From: Treponema sp.
GTDB lineage: Bacteria; Spirochaetota; Spirochaetia; Treponematales; Breznakiellaceae
DNA length: 5,511 nucleotides
NCBI GenBank assembly: GCA_031283505.1
Contig: JAITBO010000145.1
Span: 1 to 5,511 of the forward strand
Direction: 5' to 3'
The notes below the pieces were generated by a model. That model saw only the letters and a program-made list of their open reading frames with translations. It did no database searches and had not been told where the DNA came from. A program made the position numbers and the translations under genes. Shown here piece after piece: positions 1 through 5,511 of this stretch. Numbering within the stretch: the first letter of the stretch is position 1; every line of letters begins with the position of its first letter.

Positions 1-216
1 CCCCGCGGTCCTGATATAGTCAATAATGTCATTTATTATTTCTGTATCAAATCCAAAATCTTTTCTTGACAGTACATCAATATATTCAAAGATAATTCTA
101 TTGTCATAGAGTATTTTTATTTTCTCGTTCAAAACCAAGGCCAGTATTTTAGCCGGATTCCCATTTGCTTTTATCAATGCGGATACAATTACATTGGTAT
201 CAAGTACCACCTTCAT
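1..216 (-). CDS. PIN-domain toxin of a toxin-antitoxin pair, C-terminus beyond the left edge
   Basis: The visible part is 72 codons from the ATG at 216 to the window edge. The N-terminus reads MKVVLDTNVIVSAL, the classic first strand of a PIN domain: D6 is the first metal-binding acidic residue, followed by N8 and S12. A second conserved acidic residue is E44, within EYIDVLSRKDFGF, which is typical of the COG1569/TIGR00305 group of putative PIN toxins. PIN toxins are Mg-dependent ribonucleases that cleave tRNA, rRNA or mRNA when not held by their antitoxin. The start overlaps the antitoxin stop in an ATGA, so the two genes are translationally coupled. The remaining PIN acidic residues lie outside the window, so it cannot be said whether the gene is intact. 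The base composition is AT-rich, unlike the pump genes. The family call is firm; the substrate is unknown. Confidence 0.88.
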   Translation of the reverse strand, partial: MKVVLDTNVIVSALIKANGNPAKILALVLNEKIKILYDNRIIFEYIDVLSRKDFGFDTEIINDIIDYIRTAG

Positions 217-500
217 GGTTTATTATTTTTTCTCACATCGGCAATGACGCCATTTATCTCTTCAAGGGACATTTTGTCATTGCCCAGCTTAACGGAGATT
301 TCCTGCATCTTTTTTACCGCGTTTATTGCCTTTGCCCTCCTGACCGCGGAAACAGTTTCTTCCAATGTTTCATCGCTTAACGGCGTCAATAAGGCTATGG
401 GCCTTCCGTTATTTGTTACGATCATCTCCCGTTCAGTTGACAGTTTTTCCCAAATACCGGACGAGGACGTTCTAAAATCCCTAACCGAGATAAATTTCAT
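213..500 (-). CDS. Phd/YefM-type antitoxin
   Basis: This is a 95-residue protein. Residues 1-41 follow the prevent-host-death fold: ISVRDFRTSSSGIWEKL, then EMIVTNNGRPIALLTPL, with the N-N-G-R-P turn and hydrophobic strand typical of the family. This N-terminal half normally dimerises and binds the operon's own promoter. The charged C-terminal half (about residues 45-95) is probably the segment that wraps and inhibits the toxin. The start at 500 is supported by a strong AGGAGGAG ribosome-binding site at 513-506, five bases upstream. The TGA stop shares bases with the ATG of the PIN gene. Antitoxin-first order with a 4-base overlap is standard for these modules. Autoregulation is expected, and an imperfect palindrome lies over the likely promoter. 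The 95-residue length fits the family. Confidence 0.88.
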   Translation of the reverse strand: MKFISVRDFRTSSSGIWEKLSTEREMIVTNNGRPIALLTPLSDETLEETVSAVRRAKAINAVKKMQEISVKLGNDKMSLEEINGVIADVRKNNKP

Positions 501-519
501 AATGGCTCCTCCTGCCTCA

Positions 520-548
520 AGAATACCCTATTATTATAGTATTGTCAG
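520..548 (-). promoter_or_regulatory. Probable promoter and operator of the toxin-antitoxin pair
   Basis: On the minus strand a perfect TATAAT occurs at 538-533, about 20 bases before the ribosome-binding site. No good -35 box lies at the usual distance. An alternative is CTGACA (548-543) with TATTCT (525-520), spaced 17 bases, but its start point would fall on the ribosome-binding site. The -10 lies inside a 22-base imperfect palindrome (522-543, 16 of 22 positions symmetric, outer arms AATAC/GTATT). Such a site over the -10 would suit repression by the antitoxin dimer. The TATAAT is read directly; the operator role is inference. Confidence 0.38.
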
Positions 549-587
549 CAAGTTTCGATATAGAGTTTCGGCATAATTTTTTACACC

Positions 588-677
588 GACCTTACCGGCG
601 CGAAGATACGCGTTACGAGCAAGGCCGGGGAAGGCGCGGTCTTTACGGTCAGGCTGCGGGCAGCGGAAGGGGGTTGA
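588..677 (+). pseudogene. Remnant of a histidine kinase C-terminus (ATPase domain end)
   Basis: One + strand frame from 588 reads D-L-T-G-A-K-I-R-V-T-S, then K-A-G-E-G-A-V-F-T-V-R-L, then R-A-A-E-G-G and a TGA at 675-677. This matches the closing pattern of HATPase_c domains in sensor kinases (G-G/A-x-I-x-V-x-S-x-x-G-x-G-x-x-F-x-V-x-L). The frame upstream is closed by a TAG at 561-563, and the bases before 588 are AT-rich and belong to the toxin-antitoxin promoter side, so everything N-terminal is gone. GC-rich composition and codon use resemble the pump genes rather than the toxin-antitoxin pair. The likely history is a kinase gene upstream of the pump, cut by arrival of, or deletion next to, the toxin-antitoxin module. 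It is only 29 codons, so chance resemblance is possible. Confidence 0.55.
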
Positions 678-730
678 GTTAGTGAAAATCCCGCAATATG
701 AAGCGAGGTTATGTTGTTCAAAGGGAATCC

Positions 731-870
731 CTCGCTTAGGTGGGTGTCCCTCCCTCGCTTAGGTGGGTATGCCTCCCTCGCTTAGGAAGGTATGCCTTCC
801 TCGCTTAGGAAGGTATGCCCACCTCGCTTAGGAAGGTATGCCTTCCTAGGCTAGGAAGGTGTCCCTTCCT
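731..870. repeat. Tandem 23-bp repeats made of alternating complementary heptamers
   Basis: Six copies of exactly 23 bp begin at 731, 754, 777, 800, 823 and 846, each opening with CTCGCTTAGG (CTAGGCTAGG in the last copy). Each unit is heptamer A' (AGGAAGG or AGGTGGG), a 4-base spacer (TATG or TGTC), heptamer A (CCTTCCT, CCTCCCT or CCCACCT), and a 5-base spacer (CGCTT). A and A' are complementary, so each arm can pair with either neighbour. Perfect 7-bp pairs are 784-790/795-801, 830-836/841-847 and 853-859/864-870 over the 4-base spacer, and 795-801/807-813 over CGCTT. In the last copy the spacer is AGGCT, which makes a 9-bp palindrome at 841-859. The period is not a multiple of three, so it is not coding. 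An inverted 8-base match (AAGCGAGG, 701-708) lies just upstream. Function is unknown. Confidence 0.9.
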
Positions 871-901
871 CATAGAACGATTTCTATAAATCCTGCAAAA
901 T

Positions 902-929
902 TTAACATCCCATTAACAAATCTTTAACA
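902..929 (+). promoter_or_regulatory. Three TTAACA boxes at 11-bp spacing, candidate response-regulator site
   Basis: TTAACA occurs at 902-907, 913-918 and 924-929, separated by exactly 5 bases each time, giving an 11-bp period, or about one helical turn. The preceding base is T, A and T. OmpR/PhoB-family response regulators bind direct repeats with this period, and Bacillus PhoP uses TT(A/C/T)A(C/T)A hexamers spaced by about 5 bases. The third box sits where the -35 of the pump promoter would be, which suits activation from an overlapping site. Three repeats are read directly; the regulator class is inference, and no response regulator gene is in the window. Confidence 0.5.
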
Positions 930-954
930 CCATATAATATCGCCTCCCTATAAT
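924..954 (+). promoter_or_regulatory. Likely promoter of the pump operon
   Basis: A perfect TATAAT lies at 949-954, preceded by TTAACA (924-929) with a long 19-base spacer. That would place transcription start near 961, about 14 bases before the ribosome-binding site. A second perfect TATAAT at 933-938 has no -35 at the right distance. The long spacer suggests a promoter that needs an activator, in line with the box array over the -35. The surrounding 100 bases are AT-rich compared with the genes. Confidence 0.5.
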
Positions 955-974
955 TACATTACAAAACAATTTTT

Positions 975-979
975 GGAGG
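975..979 (+). promoter_or_regulatory. Ribosome-binding site that fixes the adaptor start
   Basis: GGAGG lies five bases before the ATG at 985. A longer in-frame reading from a TTG at 973 would place its start codon on top of this site and has no site of its own, so the ATG at 985 is chosen. Confidence 0.8.
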
Positions 980-984
980 ACATT

Positions 985-2061
985 ATGTCAAAGCATGTAT
1001 TTTTCGCGGCCCTTATCGCCGCAACCCTGGTATCGGCTGCTTCCTGCGCCGGTAAAGTCGAAGCCGCCGCCCCGGAGGCGGTGAGTATGGAAGCCCTGTA
1101 TGCCGAAAACGGGTATCCGGTCAGCGTCCGCCGGTTGACGCCGGAGGATTTCTCGGTCTATCTCAAGTACCCCACGGTTTTACAGGCCCAATCCGAATCC
1201 ACCGCCTACGCTTCCTTAAACGACGTGGTGCGGAAAATCAACGTCAAGGTCGGGGAACGGGTAGAGCGGGACGAGGTAATCCTTTCGTTCTCGGAGGATA
1301 ATCAGACCTTTCAGCAGGCGCGGCTCTCTTATGAAAACGCCCAACGGACTTATGAACGGAGCGGGGCCCTGTTTGCCGCCGCCGATATTTCCCGGCAGGA
1401 ATTTGATACCGCCCGAATGCAGTACGAAATCGCCCGGACAAACCTTCAGGCGGCCTCCGGCATGATCAATGTAAAAGCGCCGATCACGGGAACCCTTACC
1501 CGCCTGGATGTTCATGTTACGGAAAACGTGCGGCCCGGAACACCCCTCTTTACCATAACCGGAGCCGGTGGTTTTGAAACCCGCTTTTATGTGGGGGCCG
1601 ATGAAATTGACCGGATCAAGATCGGGGCGCGGGTCTACATCGGTAATCCTGAACGGAACATTGAAGGCCGCGTCAGCCAGATTTCTCTTATGATGGACGG
1701 CGCGAAGCAGGCTTTCCCGGTAACCGCCTTTTTCGATGCGGACGGCGTGAACGGCGTAAACGGCCGTAATCTGGTAAGCGGTATGGGGGTCGATGCGGCG
1801 GTAGAGACCTATTACAACGGCGAGGCGCTGGTACTCTCCGAAACGGAATTGATAAAGACCGGCGAAACCTACACGACTTTCGTGGCGGACGGCGGTACGG
1901 CAAAACAGGTGGCGGTAGAGCTTGGGGAAGCAAACGGCCTGCGGCATGAAATAACCGGCGGGCTTCATGCGGGAGACCTGCTCGTCTCTGAAGGCCAGCA
2001 TCGTCTTGATGAGGATATGCCCCTCAATACGGTAACGCTCCTCGCCGGTGCGGCAAAGTAA
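985..2061 (+). CDS. RND efflux pump periplasmic adaptor (membrane fusion lipoprotein)
   Basis: This is a 358-residue HlyD/AcrA-type adaptor that would bridge the inner-membrane RND transporter and an outer-membrane channel. Residues 1-20 are a signal peptide (MSKHVFFAALIAATLVSAAS) ending at C21; the A-A-S-C lipobox is looser than the enterobacterial L-x-x-C but acceptable in spirochaetes, so a lipid-anchored periplasmic protein is likely. The lipoyl-like half-motifs are at about 81-102 (VVRKINVKVGERVERDEVIL) and 161-191 (VKAPITGTLTRLDVHV, then V-R-P-G-T-P-L-F-T). Between them residues 103-158 form a short helical hairpin with many Q, E, R and A. A beta-barrel follows at about 196-270 and a membrane-proximal domain to the end, including ETELIKTGETYTTFV. 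Length is usual for the family. The frame is undamaged. The stop lies 10 bases before the transporter start, so the two are co-transcribed. Substrate cannot be told from the sequence. Confidence 0.92.
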   Translation: MSKHVFFAALIAATLVSAASCAGKVEAAAPEAVSMEALYAENGYPVSVRRLTPEDFSVYLKYPTVLQAQSESTAYASLNDVVRKINVKVGERVERDEVILSFSEDNQTFQQARLSYENAQRTYERSGALFAAADISRQEFDTARMQYEIARTNLQAASGMINVKAPITGTLTRLDVHVTENVRPGTPLFTITGAGGFETRFYVGADEIDRIKIGARVYIGNPERNIEGRVSQISLMMDGAKQAFPVTAFFDADGVNGVNGRNLVSGMGVDAAVETYYNGEALVLSETELIKTGETYTTFVADGGTAKQVAVELGEANGLRHEITGGLHAGDLLVSEGQHRLDEDMPLNTVTLLAGAAK

Positions 2062-2071
2062 AAGGGACGCC

Positions 2072-4909
2072 ATGAGCATCATAGATATTTCCATCAAACG
2101 GCCGGTAACCGTAACCATGGGCGCCCTGGCGCTGGTGGCCTTCGGCATCCTTGCCTACTTCTCTTTGCCGGTGAGCCTGCTTCCGGAAACAAAAACGGCG
2201 GTGGTAACGGTACAGACCCTGTATCCGGGGGCAAGCCCGCAGATAGTCGAGAACCAGCTTACCAAGCAGCTTGAGGATCAGGTTTTCTCCATAGCCGACG
2301 TGGATTCCCTTACCTCCTATTCGATGGACAGCGTTTCCGTCATAACCGTCGTGTTCAAGGACGGAAAAGATGAGAACCTCGCCATCCAGGAGGTGAAGGA
2401 TAAGGTTGACGCCGTTCTGCCGGAACTTCCTGACGGCGTAGAGAAACCTTCGATCTCCAAGATAGATGTCGCCGCTTCCCTTCCCATTATGAACATCGTC
2501 CTTGAGGGCGGCATGGACAACACGGAACTCTACACCCTCGGTTCTACCGTGGTGCATGACGCGCTTTCCCGAATTACCGGCGTCGGGGGCGTGGAGATTT
2601 CCGGCGGCCAAAACCGGGAGATCCGGGTAAACCTCGACCGCGCCGCGGCCTATGAGCGGTTCCTGCCGGTGGAACAAGTCGCCGCCGTCCTCGCCCGGGC
2701 GAATATCGAAATCCCCGGCGGAAATATTGCCCTGGAGGGGGAGGATATACCGGTTCGCTTCCGGGGTGAGTTCACTTCTCTGGATGAAATCGGGGACCTC
2801 GACATACCGGCCTCATCCGGGGTGTTCAAACTCCGGCAGCTCGGAACCATCGAGGACACCCACGCCACGGCCCGTGAACGGACGATACTGCGGGACAAGG
2901 AGGCGGGAACCCGGAACGAAGGGGCGCTGCTTATCCAGATAACGAAGAATCCCAGCGCCAACACCATCGCGGTGGTGGACGCCGTTATGAAACAGATACC
3001 CCGCATCGAAGCGGCGGCGGGGGGCAGGATCAACCTTCAGGTGGTTCGGGAAGACGCCGGATTCATTCGGGATTCGGTAAACGACACCCTGGGGAACCTC
3101 ATCATGGGCATCGTGCTTACGGGCCTGGTGATACTGCTCTTTCTCCATGACCTCCGCTCAACCTTCATCATTACCCTGGCCATGCCCTTTTCGATTATCG
3201 CTACCTTTTTTGTCATGCAGTTTCTGAACATCAGTATCAATGTCCTTTCCCTGCTGGGGCTTTCCTGCGCGGTAGGAACATTGGTGGCAAACTCCGTGGT
3301 GGTATTGGAAAATATTTTCCGGTACAAGGCCCAGGGGCTATCCCGTACCGAAGCCGCATCGCGGGGAACCAAGGAAGTGGTAATGGCGGTCGCCGCTTCC
3401 ACCCTGACGAATGTGGCGGTCTTCGTGCCCTTGGGCGGTATGCAGGGGCAGATGGGACAGATAATCGGCCACTTTGCCTATACCGTGGTTATTTCCACTG
3501 TTTTTTCTATCGCGGCATCCTTTACCGTCACGCCCCTCCTTGCTTCCCGGATTCTGCCCGACAAGGTACGGCGGCCCAAACGCATCGGCAGAATGCTTGA
3601 CGCCCTGTTTAACGGAACGGAGCGCTTGTACGCGGCGTCCCTTTCCCTGATACTCAAGCGGAAATGGCGGAGCGCCGTGGTGGTTGCCGTCGTTATTGCG
3701 GCCTTTGCGCTTTCGATGAGCGCCTTTACGGCTATTCCGATGGAACTGGTTCCTAAAAGCGACGGCGGGAAAATCCAGATTGATGTGGAGTTACCCCAGG
3801 GAAGCGGCCTTGATAAAACCGCCGCCGTTCTTGCGGTAATCGAAGAACGCCTTGCGGAGTATGAGGAAACGCGGACCATCCTTACCACCCTGGGAAAGAT
3901 GGGTTCCATGGAGCGGGATGTGAGCGTCGCCCGAATGGAAGTGAACCTGGTTCCCAAAACACAGCGCGTTCAAAGCAACAGCGCCATGGCCGCTATTTTC
4001 ACGCGGAATCTTTCGGATATTCCCGGCGCGGATATTCGGGTTATCGCCCATTCGGAACTGGTGATGGCCCAGGGCGCGCCGGTAAATCTCAACCTCCGGG
4101 GGCCGGACAACCAGGCGCTACAGGAATGGGGAGATCAAATCAGACGGCGTTTACAATCCCTGCCGGGCACGATGAACGTCGCCGTCAGCGCGAAGACGGG
4201 AAAAAGCGAACTGGTGTTTGAGCCCTACCGCAAACAAATCTCAAGCGACGGCCTTACCGTGCAGACCGTGGCCCTGGCCCTCCGGTCCGCCGTTGACGGC
4301 ATGGTCGCTACGGTATACCGCGAAAACGGCGGGGAATACGACATCCGGGTCAAGATCGAGGATTCGGGTATCGAGGATATCGAAGACCTCAAAAACATTC
4401 CCGTAGTCAGCCCAGCCGGTATATTCCCCCTTTCCCGTTACGCGGGCCTTCATTTTGAAAACGGCTCTAACCGGATCATGCGGGTAAACAAACAGCGAAC
4501 CGTGGACATCACCGCCGAATTGCTTCCCGGCTATGCTCAGAGCGTTGTCATCGCCGGCGTTATGCAAGCGGTAGAGGAAATGGACCTTCCCGAAGGGTAC
4601 CGCGTTACCCAGGCGGGGCTTTCCGAAGCCATGGCGGAATCGAACATGAGTATGGCCGTGGTTTTTCTTACCGCCATCATGCTGGTATACATACTCCTCG
4701 CGGCAATTCTTGAAAACCCGCTTCAGCCGCTGTTTATCCTGTCAACCGTCCCGCTTTCCCTCATCGGCGTTGTGGCCGCCTGCCTCCTTTTCGGTACGGT
4801 TCTCAACAATATCGCCATGATCGGGATCGTTATGCTCGTCGGCATCGTCTCTTCTATCAGGATGTGGACGCAAACTATGACAACGAGCTTTCCATCGGCG
4901 TCGGCGTAA
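2072..4909 (+). CDS. RND efflux transporter, HAE1 type, truncated in TM helix 10
   Basis: A proton-driven inner-membrane exporter of the AcrB/MdtB superfamily, 945 residues against a usual 1,020-1,050. The ATG at 2072 (MSIIDISIKRPVTVTM) has AGGGA four bases upstream; a GTG at 2048 would overlap the adaptor gene. TM1 lies at about 12-30, the first periplasmic loop at 31-334, TM2-6 at about 335-487, TM7 at 533-553, the second loop at 554-858, TM8 at about 860-880 and TM9 at about 885-909. TM10 begins as IAMIGIVMLVGIV (914-925), then the expected V-N-N-G-I-V-L-x-D is replaced by SSIRMWTQTMTTSFPSASA, out-of-frame reading of the downstream fragment. The rest of TM10 and all of TM11-12 are missing. 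In TM4 the usual G-x-L-V-D-D/N is G-T-L-V-A406-N407-S, so the first relay aspartate is absent. The frame is otherwise clean, pointing to a recent break or an assembly chimera. Function is doubtful. Confidence 0.9.
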   Translation: MSIIDISIKRPVTVTMGALALVAFGILAYFSLPVSLLPETKTAVVTVQTLYPGASPQIVENQLTKQLEDQVFSIADVDSLTSYSMDSVSVITVVFKDGKDENLAIQEVKDKVDAVLPELPDGVEKPSISKIDVAASLPIMNIVLEGGMDNTELYTLGSTVVHDALSRITGVGGVEISGGQNREIRVNLDRAAAYERFLPVEQVAAVLARANIEIPGGNIALEGEDIPVRFRGEFTSLDEIGDLDIPASSGVFKLRQLGTIEDTHATARERTILRDKEAGTRNEGALLIQITKNPSANTIAVVDAVMKQIPRIEAAAGGRINLQVVREDAGFIRDSVNDTLGNLIMGIVLTGLVILLFLHDLRSTFIITLAMPFSIIATFFVMQFLNISINVLSLLGLSCAVGTLVANSVVVLENIFRYKAQGLSRTEAASRGTKEVVMAVAASTLTNVAVFVPLGGMQGQMGQIIGHFAYTVVISTVFSIAASFTVTPLLASRILPDKVRRPKRIGRMLDALFNGTERLYAASLSLILKRKWRSAVVVAVVIAAFALSMSAFTAIPMELVPKSDGGKIQIDVELPQGSGLDKTAAVLAVIEERLAEYEETRTILTTLGKMGSMERDVSVARMEVNLVPKTQRVQSNSAMAAIFTRNLSDIPGADIRVIAHSELVMAQGAPVNLNLRGPDNQALQEWGDQIRRRLQSLPGTMNVAVSAKTGKSELVFEPYRKQISSDGLTVQTVALALRSAVDGMVATVYRENGGEYDIRVKIEDSGIEDIEDLKNIPVVSPAGIFPLSRYAGLHFENGSNRIMRVNKQRTVDITAELLPGYAQSVVIAGVMQAVEEMDLPEGYRVTQAGLSEAMAESNMSMAVVFLTAIMLVYILLAAILENPLQPLFILSTVPLSLIGVVAACLLFGTVLNNIAMIGIVMLVGIVSSIRMWTQTMTTSFPSASA

Positions 4910-4944
4910 CGCAAAAACTGTTTGATCCCGCATCATGGATGTAA
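4852..4944 (+). pseudogene. Fragment of a TolC-family outer-membrane channel gene
   Basis: In a different frame from the transporter, 4852-4944 reads F-Y-Q-D-V-D-A-N-Y-D-N-E-L-S-I-G-V-G-V-T-, then Q-K-L-F-D-P-A-S-W-M and TAA. The pattern of a short loop, then an alternating hydrophobic strand S-I-G-V-G-V-T-Q, then L-F-D, resembles the first outer-membrane strand of TolC-type proteins (S-L-x-L-T-Q-P-L-F-D). The channel gene normally follows adaptor and transporter in such operons, which supports the call. It has no start codon and no continuation: after 4944 the composition shifts to AT-rich and no related frame is seen. The fragment would be the leftover between two breakpoints, near 4850 and near 4938. 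It is about 30 codons, so the assignment rests on pattern and context only. Confidence 0.45.
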
Positions 4945-5029
4945 GCTTTAATAATTTTGATGTTTCAGATAACAAGTTGAAATGTCTGTCCAAGGAGCAT
5001 GGATACCTCCGTTCCGGCTGCATACGATG

Positions 5030-5074
5030 GTTTGCCGGTCAAGGAAATGCGAAGCATTTCCTTGACCGGCAAAC
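5030..5074. repeat. Perfect 21-bp inverted repeat with a 3-base loop
   Basis: Arms at 5030-5050 and 5054-5074 are exact reverse complements around GAA (5051-5053); the inner part is CAAGGAAATGC / GCATTTCCTTG. G-T wobbles continue the pairing for two more positions as RNA. It lies between the convergent pump operon and the minus-strand gene, where a shared terminator would be expected, but neither strand shows a T tract after the stem. The flanks 4945-5029 and 5075-5114 hold no recognisable gene. It could be a folded transcript end, a recombination or palindromic element, or the product of a template switch during the rearrangement that broke the pump operon. Confidence 0.85.
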
Positions 5075-5114
5075 TGTGGGTGGAGTGTGGTGTGGGAATG
5101 GAGTAAAAATGCTT

Positions 5115-5511
5115 TTATACTACATCTTGCCGTTTCTGTTCCTTATTATTGAAATAATCAATCAATTCTTTTTTGATGTTGTCTGTTCGTATTTTTATTT
5201 CTGTCAATATTTGCTCAATTGTTACCGCTGAAGGCGATAAAAAGGCATCATTCAACAAAAGAGTATTTTTGATCTTTTCTTTTTGTTCGGAAGTATAAAT
5301 ATCATCCAAAAAACGCCCAAACGATTCATTTCCTTTTGAACGGTTGTGGCTTCGGAGCAGTAAGGAACAATTTCCCAAAAGATTTATTTCAGAGAGCAGT
5401 GAACTGTGTGTATAGGGGATTCCATTAACGACAAAAGATATTTCCTGCCCCGTTGCGTCTCTCGAAGCAGAGAGAGGATACGCTTTTTCTGCCGTTTTTA
5501 AGCGGAAATTG
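5115..5511 (-). CDS. C-terminal end of a possible DUF262/DUF1524-type nuclease, N-terminus beyond the right edge
   Basis: The visible part is 131 codons ending in TAA at 5117-5115; the frame stays open to the right edge. A TTG at 5378 could be taken as a start, but coding continues upstream without a stop, so a partial gene is preferred. Counting from the first full codon, residues 42-68 read I-N-L-L-G-N-C-S-L-L-L-R-S-H-N-R-S-K-G-N, then E-S-F-G-R-F-L. This resembles the closing motif of HNH-like DUF1524 domains (I-G-N-L-x-L-L-x-x-x-x-N-x-x-x-x-N-x-x-F). A helical tail follows with T-E-I-K-I-R-T-D-N-I-K-K-E-L-I-D-Y-F (103-120), like the I-x-x-R-x-x-x-I/L helix after that motif in GmrSD-like and COG1479 proteins, which restrict foreign DNA. 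The histidine-bearing catalytic part would lie outside the window. Composition is AT-rich like the toxin-antitoxin pair. Existence of the gene is likely; the family is tentative. Confidence 0.5.
   Translation of the reverse strand, partial: NFRLKTAEKAYPLSASRDATGQEISFVVNGIPYTHSSLLSEINLLGNCSLLLRSHNRSKGNESFGRFLDDIYTSEQKEKIKNTLLLNDAFLSPSAVTIEQILTEIKIRTDNIKKELIDYFNNKEQKRQDVV

Noticed and set aside
244..576. 110-residue open frame on the + strand opposite the antitoxin
   Set aside because: It is antisense to the well-supported antitoxin and its promoter, with no family resemblance.
701..708. Inverted AAGCGAGG as a further array unit
   Set aside because: Only 8 bases match the unit core and the arms are missing, so it may be chance; noted under the array but not counted as a copy.
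731..870. CRISPR array
   Set aside because: The 23-bp units follow each other directly with no unique spacers, and the differences between units are point changes.
2048..2071. GTG start for the transporter
   Set aside because: It lies inside the adaptor gene without its own ribosome-binding site, while the ATG at 2072 gives the standard RND N-terminus.
1216..2148. 310-residue open frame on the minus strand
   Set aside because: It mirrors the adaptor gene, has no family features and no convincing ribosome-binding site; it arises from GC-rich codon use on the other strand.
5030..5074. Intrinsic terminator
   Set aside because: The stem is strong, but what follows is CTGTGGG on + and CATCGTATG on -, with no T run.
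4935..5231. 98-residue open frame on the + strand
   Set aside because: It runs through the perfect palindrome and into the end of the minus-strand gene, with no recognisable domain or ribosome-binding site.

Overview
This is a mosaic window. A GC-rich efflux-pump operon sits between two AT-rich segments that carry mobile or defence-type genes. A diderm host is implied by an RND pump with a membrane-fusion lipoprotein and a trace of an outer-membrane channel gene. The relaxed lipobox (A-A-S-C) would suit a spirochaete such as a treponeme, but that is a weak inference and no marker gene settles it.

Layout. Positions 1-500 (minus strand) hold a toxin-antitoxin pair: a Phd/YefM-type antitoxin followed, with an ATGA overlap, by a PIN-domain toxin that runs off the left edge. 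Positions 501-984 contain no intact gene. In order they hold the antitoxin promoter region, a short + strand remnant that reads like the C-terminal end of a histidine kinase ATPase domain (588-677), a 23-bp tandem array built from alternating complementary heptamers (731-870), and the pump promoter, with three TTAACA boxes spaced exactly 11 bp apart (902-929). Positions 985-2061 encode a periplasmic adaptor lipoprotein. Positions 2072-4909 encode an RND inner-membrane transporter that is sound until transmembrane helix 10 and then breaks. At 4852-4944 the sequence continues in another frame as what looks like about 30 codons of a TolC-type outer-membrane channel gene. A perfect 21-bp inverted repeat (5030-5074) follows. 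The C-terminal end of a minus-strand gene enters from the right edge (5115-5511), with a G-N...LL...N...K-G-N pattern like DUF1524/HNH-type nuclease domains.

Interpretation. The ancestral locus was probably [two-component kinase] - adaptor - RND pump - outer-membrane channel. Both flanks have been eroded: the kinase is reduced to its last codons beside the toxin-antitoxin pair, and the pump tail and channel are reduced to a short junction beside a possible restriction-type gene. The promoter still carries boxes with the spacing typical of OmpR/PhoB-family response regulators, so the regulatory input may outlive the working pump. The RND protein also lacks the usual TM4 aspartate. No convincing new system is complete in the window. 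The items most worth checking are the broken pump junction, the TM4 substitution, the heptamer array and the TTAACA boxes.
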